Positions 6,281 to 6,836 of a DNA stretch of 6,836 bases are shown here, piece by piece. The position numbers and the translations under genes are program-made. The number at the start of each line of letters is the position of its first letter. Position 1 is the stretch's first letter. The notes beneath the pieces were generated by a model, which made no database searches, was not told the origin of the DNA, and worked only from the letters and a program-made list of their open reading frames with translations. Origin of the DNA: Ferruginibacter sp. (GTDB taxonomy: Bacteria; Bacteroidota; Bacteroidia; Chitinophagales; Chitinophagaceae); NCBI GenBank assembly GCA_018882645.1, contig VERM01000078.1:1-6836 (forward strand), in the 5' to 3' direction.

Positions 6281-6836
6281 TGGGCCTTTGATTATCCTGA
6301 GATAAAATTATTTTTTTTACAACTTCCATCTTTTTATCGCGCCCTTCAAGGAGTGCATCATAGTCCTGCGGAACGATGATATCTGGAACTATTCCTCTTC
6401 CGTTTTTCTCCGGATGACGATAATGAATAACTCTGTATAACGGTATTTGAACTCTTAATTTTGTTTTGGGTAATTCTAATCCGGGCAATAAAATGCCCGT
6501 ATTTCCATATGAAGATCCGCCCGTTTCTTCCCCAATGATTGTGATTCCTTTCTGACCCTTTATGTTGTTTAGGAAGAGACATGAAGCCGAAAAGGTGCCG
6601 CCGGAAACCAAAACATAAACTTTCCCGTCAAAATGGTATTTCTCTTTGATCTGATACATTTTATTTTCAAATTTGGTAGCACGATATTGTCCATCGGTTT
6701 TCTTTCTTGCAATAAAAAACATTTGAATATTGTTTAAAAAACAGTTGCTGAAATATTTGGTAAAGGGTGCCACAGTTCTTGTTTTCGCATAAACACTGTC
6801 AAAAACCCTAAACGGTTCTCTTGAAATGTATTTGGT
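6270..6836 (-). CDS. S41 family (tail-specific type) peptidase, C-terminal part (5' end outside window)
   Basis: The 3' end, 188 codons, of a larger S41 serine peptidase gene. The frame is open to the right edge, so the in-frame GTG at 6773 is not the true start. The catalytic serine is most likely the first Ser of SGGTFSAS (codon 6588-6590), on the strand-helix block VYVLVSGGTFSASCLFLNN. It is followed by IIGEETGGSSYGN and the typical closing block RGIVPDIIVPQDYDALLEGRD. In CtpA/Prc proteases a catalytic Lys sits 25 residues after the Ser; here that place is Ser in the GEETGGSS loop, a form common among Bacteroidota S41 proteins, which may use a different, tricorn-like set of partners. Such proteins are normally exported to the periplasm or outer membrane, but the signal peptide and any PDZ domain would be outside the window. 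The gene is convergent with, and overlaps by 11 bp, the carbon-nitrogen hydrolase. A T8 run (A8 in the message) lies at 6311-6318. Confidence 0.88.
   Translation of the reverse strand, partial: TKYISREPFRVFDSVYAKTRTVAPFTKYFSNCFLNNIQMFFIARKKTDGQYRATKFENKMYQIKEKYHFDGKVYVLVSGGTFSASCLFLNNIKGQKGITIIGEETGGSSYGNTGILLPGLELPKTKLRVQIPLYRVIHYRHPEKNGRGIVPDIIVPQDYDALLEGRDKKMEVVKKIILSQDNQRPTIE

Noticed and set aside
6771..6773. GTG as start of the S41 peptidase gene
   Set aside because: The frame stays open to the window edge with peptidase-like sequence, and S41 proteins are much longer, so the gene is simply cut by the window.

Overview
The window is an AT-rich stretch of ordinary chromosome from a member of the Bacteroidota. 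The protein flavour suggests something near the Chitinophagales or Sphingobacteriales, but this is inferred from style and not from a marker gene. Supporting signs are weak Shine-Dalgarno signals, TAnnTTTG-like promoter boxes, a split YeeE/YedE sulfur transporter, a DUF2400/TIGR02757 protein, and an S41 peptidase of the GEETGG type common in that phylum. I see no rRNA, tRNA, CRISPR array, insertion sequence or phage gene.

Layout: (1) Positions 2-685, plus strand: the 3' end of a YeeE/YedE membrane gene followed 6 bp later by its small partner (DUF6691 type). Together they make a two-piece sulfur-species transporter. (2) Positions 686-775: convergent intergenic region with small AT-rich hairpins. 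(3) Positions 776-5441, minus strand: four genes read in the order acyl-carrier-protein phosphodiesterase (AcpH), glutamine-dependent asparagine synthetase (AsnB), a cystathionine gamma-lyase/synthase-type PLP enzyme, and a DUF2400 protein. A 62-bp array of degenerate 9-nt repeats ends exactly on the start codon of the DUF2400 gene. (4) Positions 5442-5491: a 50-bp divergent promoter region. (5) Positions 5492-6280, plus strand: an omega-amidase-like carbon-nitrogen hydrolase. (6) Positions 6270-6836, minus strand: the 3' end of an S41 (tail-specific) peptidase, convergent with and overlapping the hydrolase gene by 11 bp.

Functionally the genes are mostly metabolic housekeeping. Two deal with sulfur (the transporter pair and the cystathionine enzyme). 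Two deal with amide nitrogen: AsnB consumes glutamine to make asparagine, and the omega-amidase clears the 2-oxo amides left after glutamine or asparagine transamination. AcpH strips the 4'-phosphopantetheine arm from acyl carrier protein. They lie on at least four transcripts, so a single dedicated pathway is not indicated. I do not see a convincing new system. The points most worth a second look are the repeat array at the DUF2400 start, the DNA-glycosylase-like motif in DUF2400, the convergent overlap with a terminator-like hairpin inside coding sequence, and a possibly leaderless hydrolase gene.
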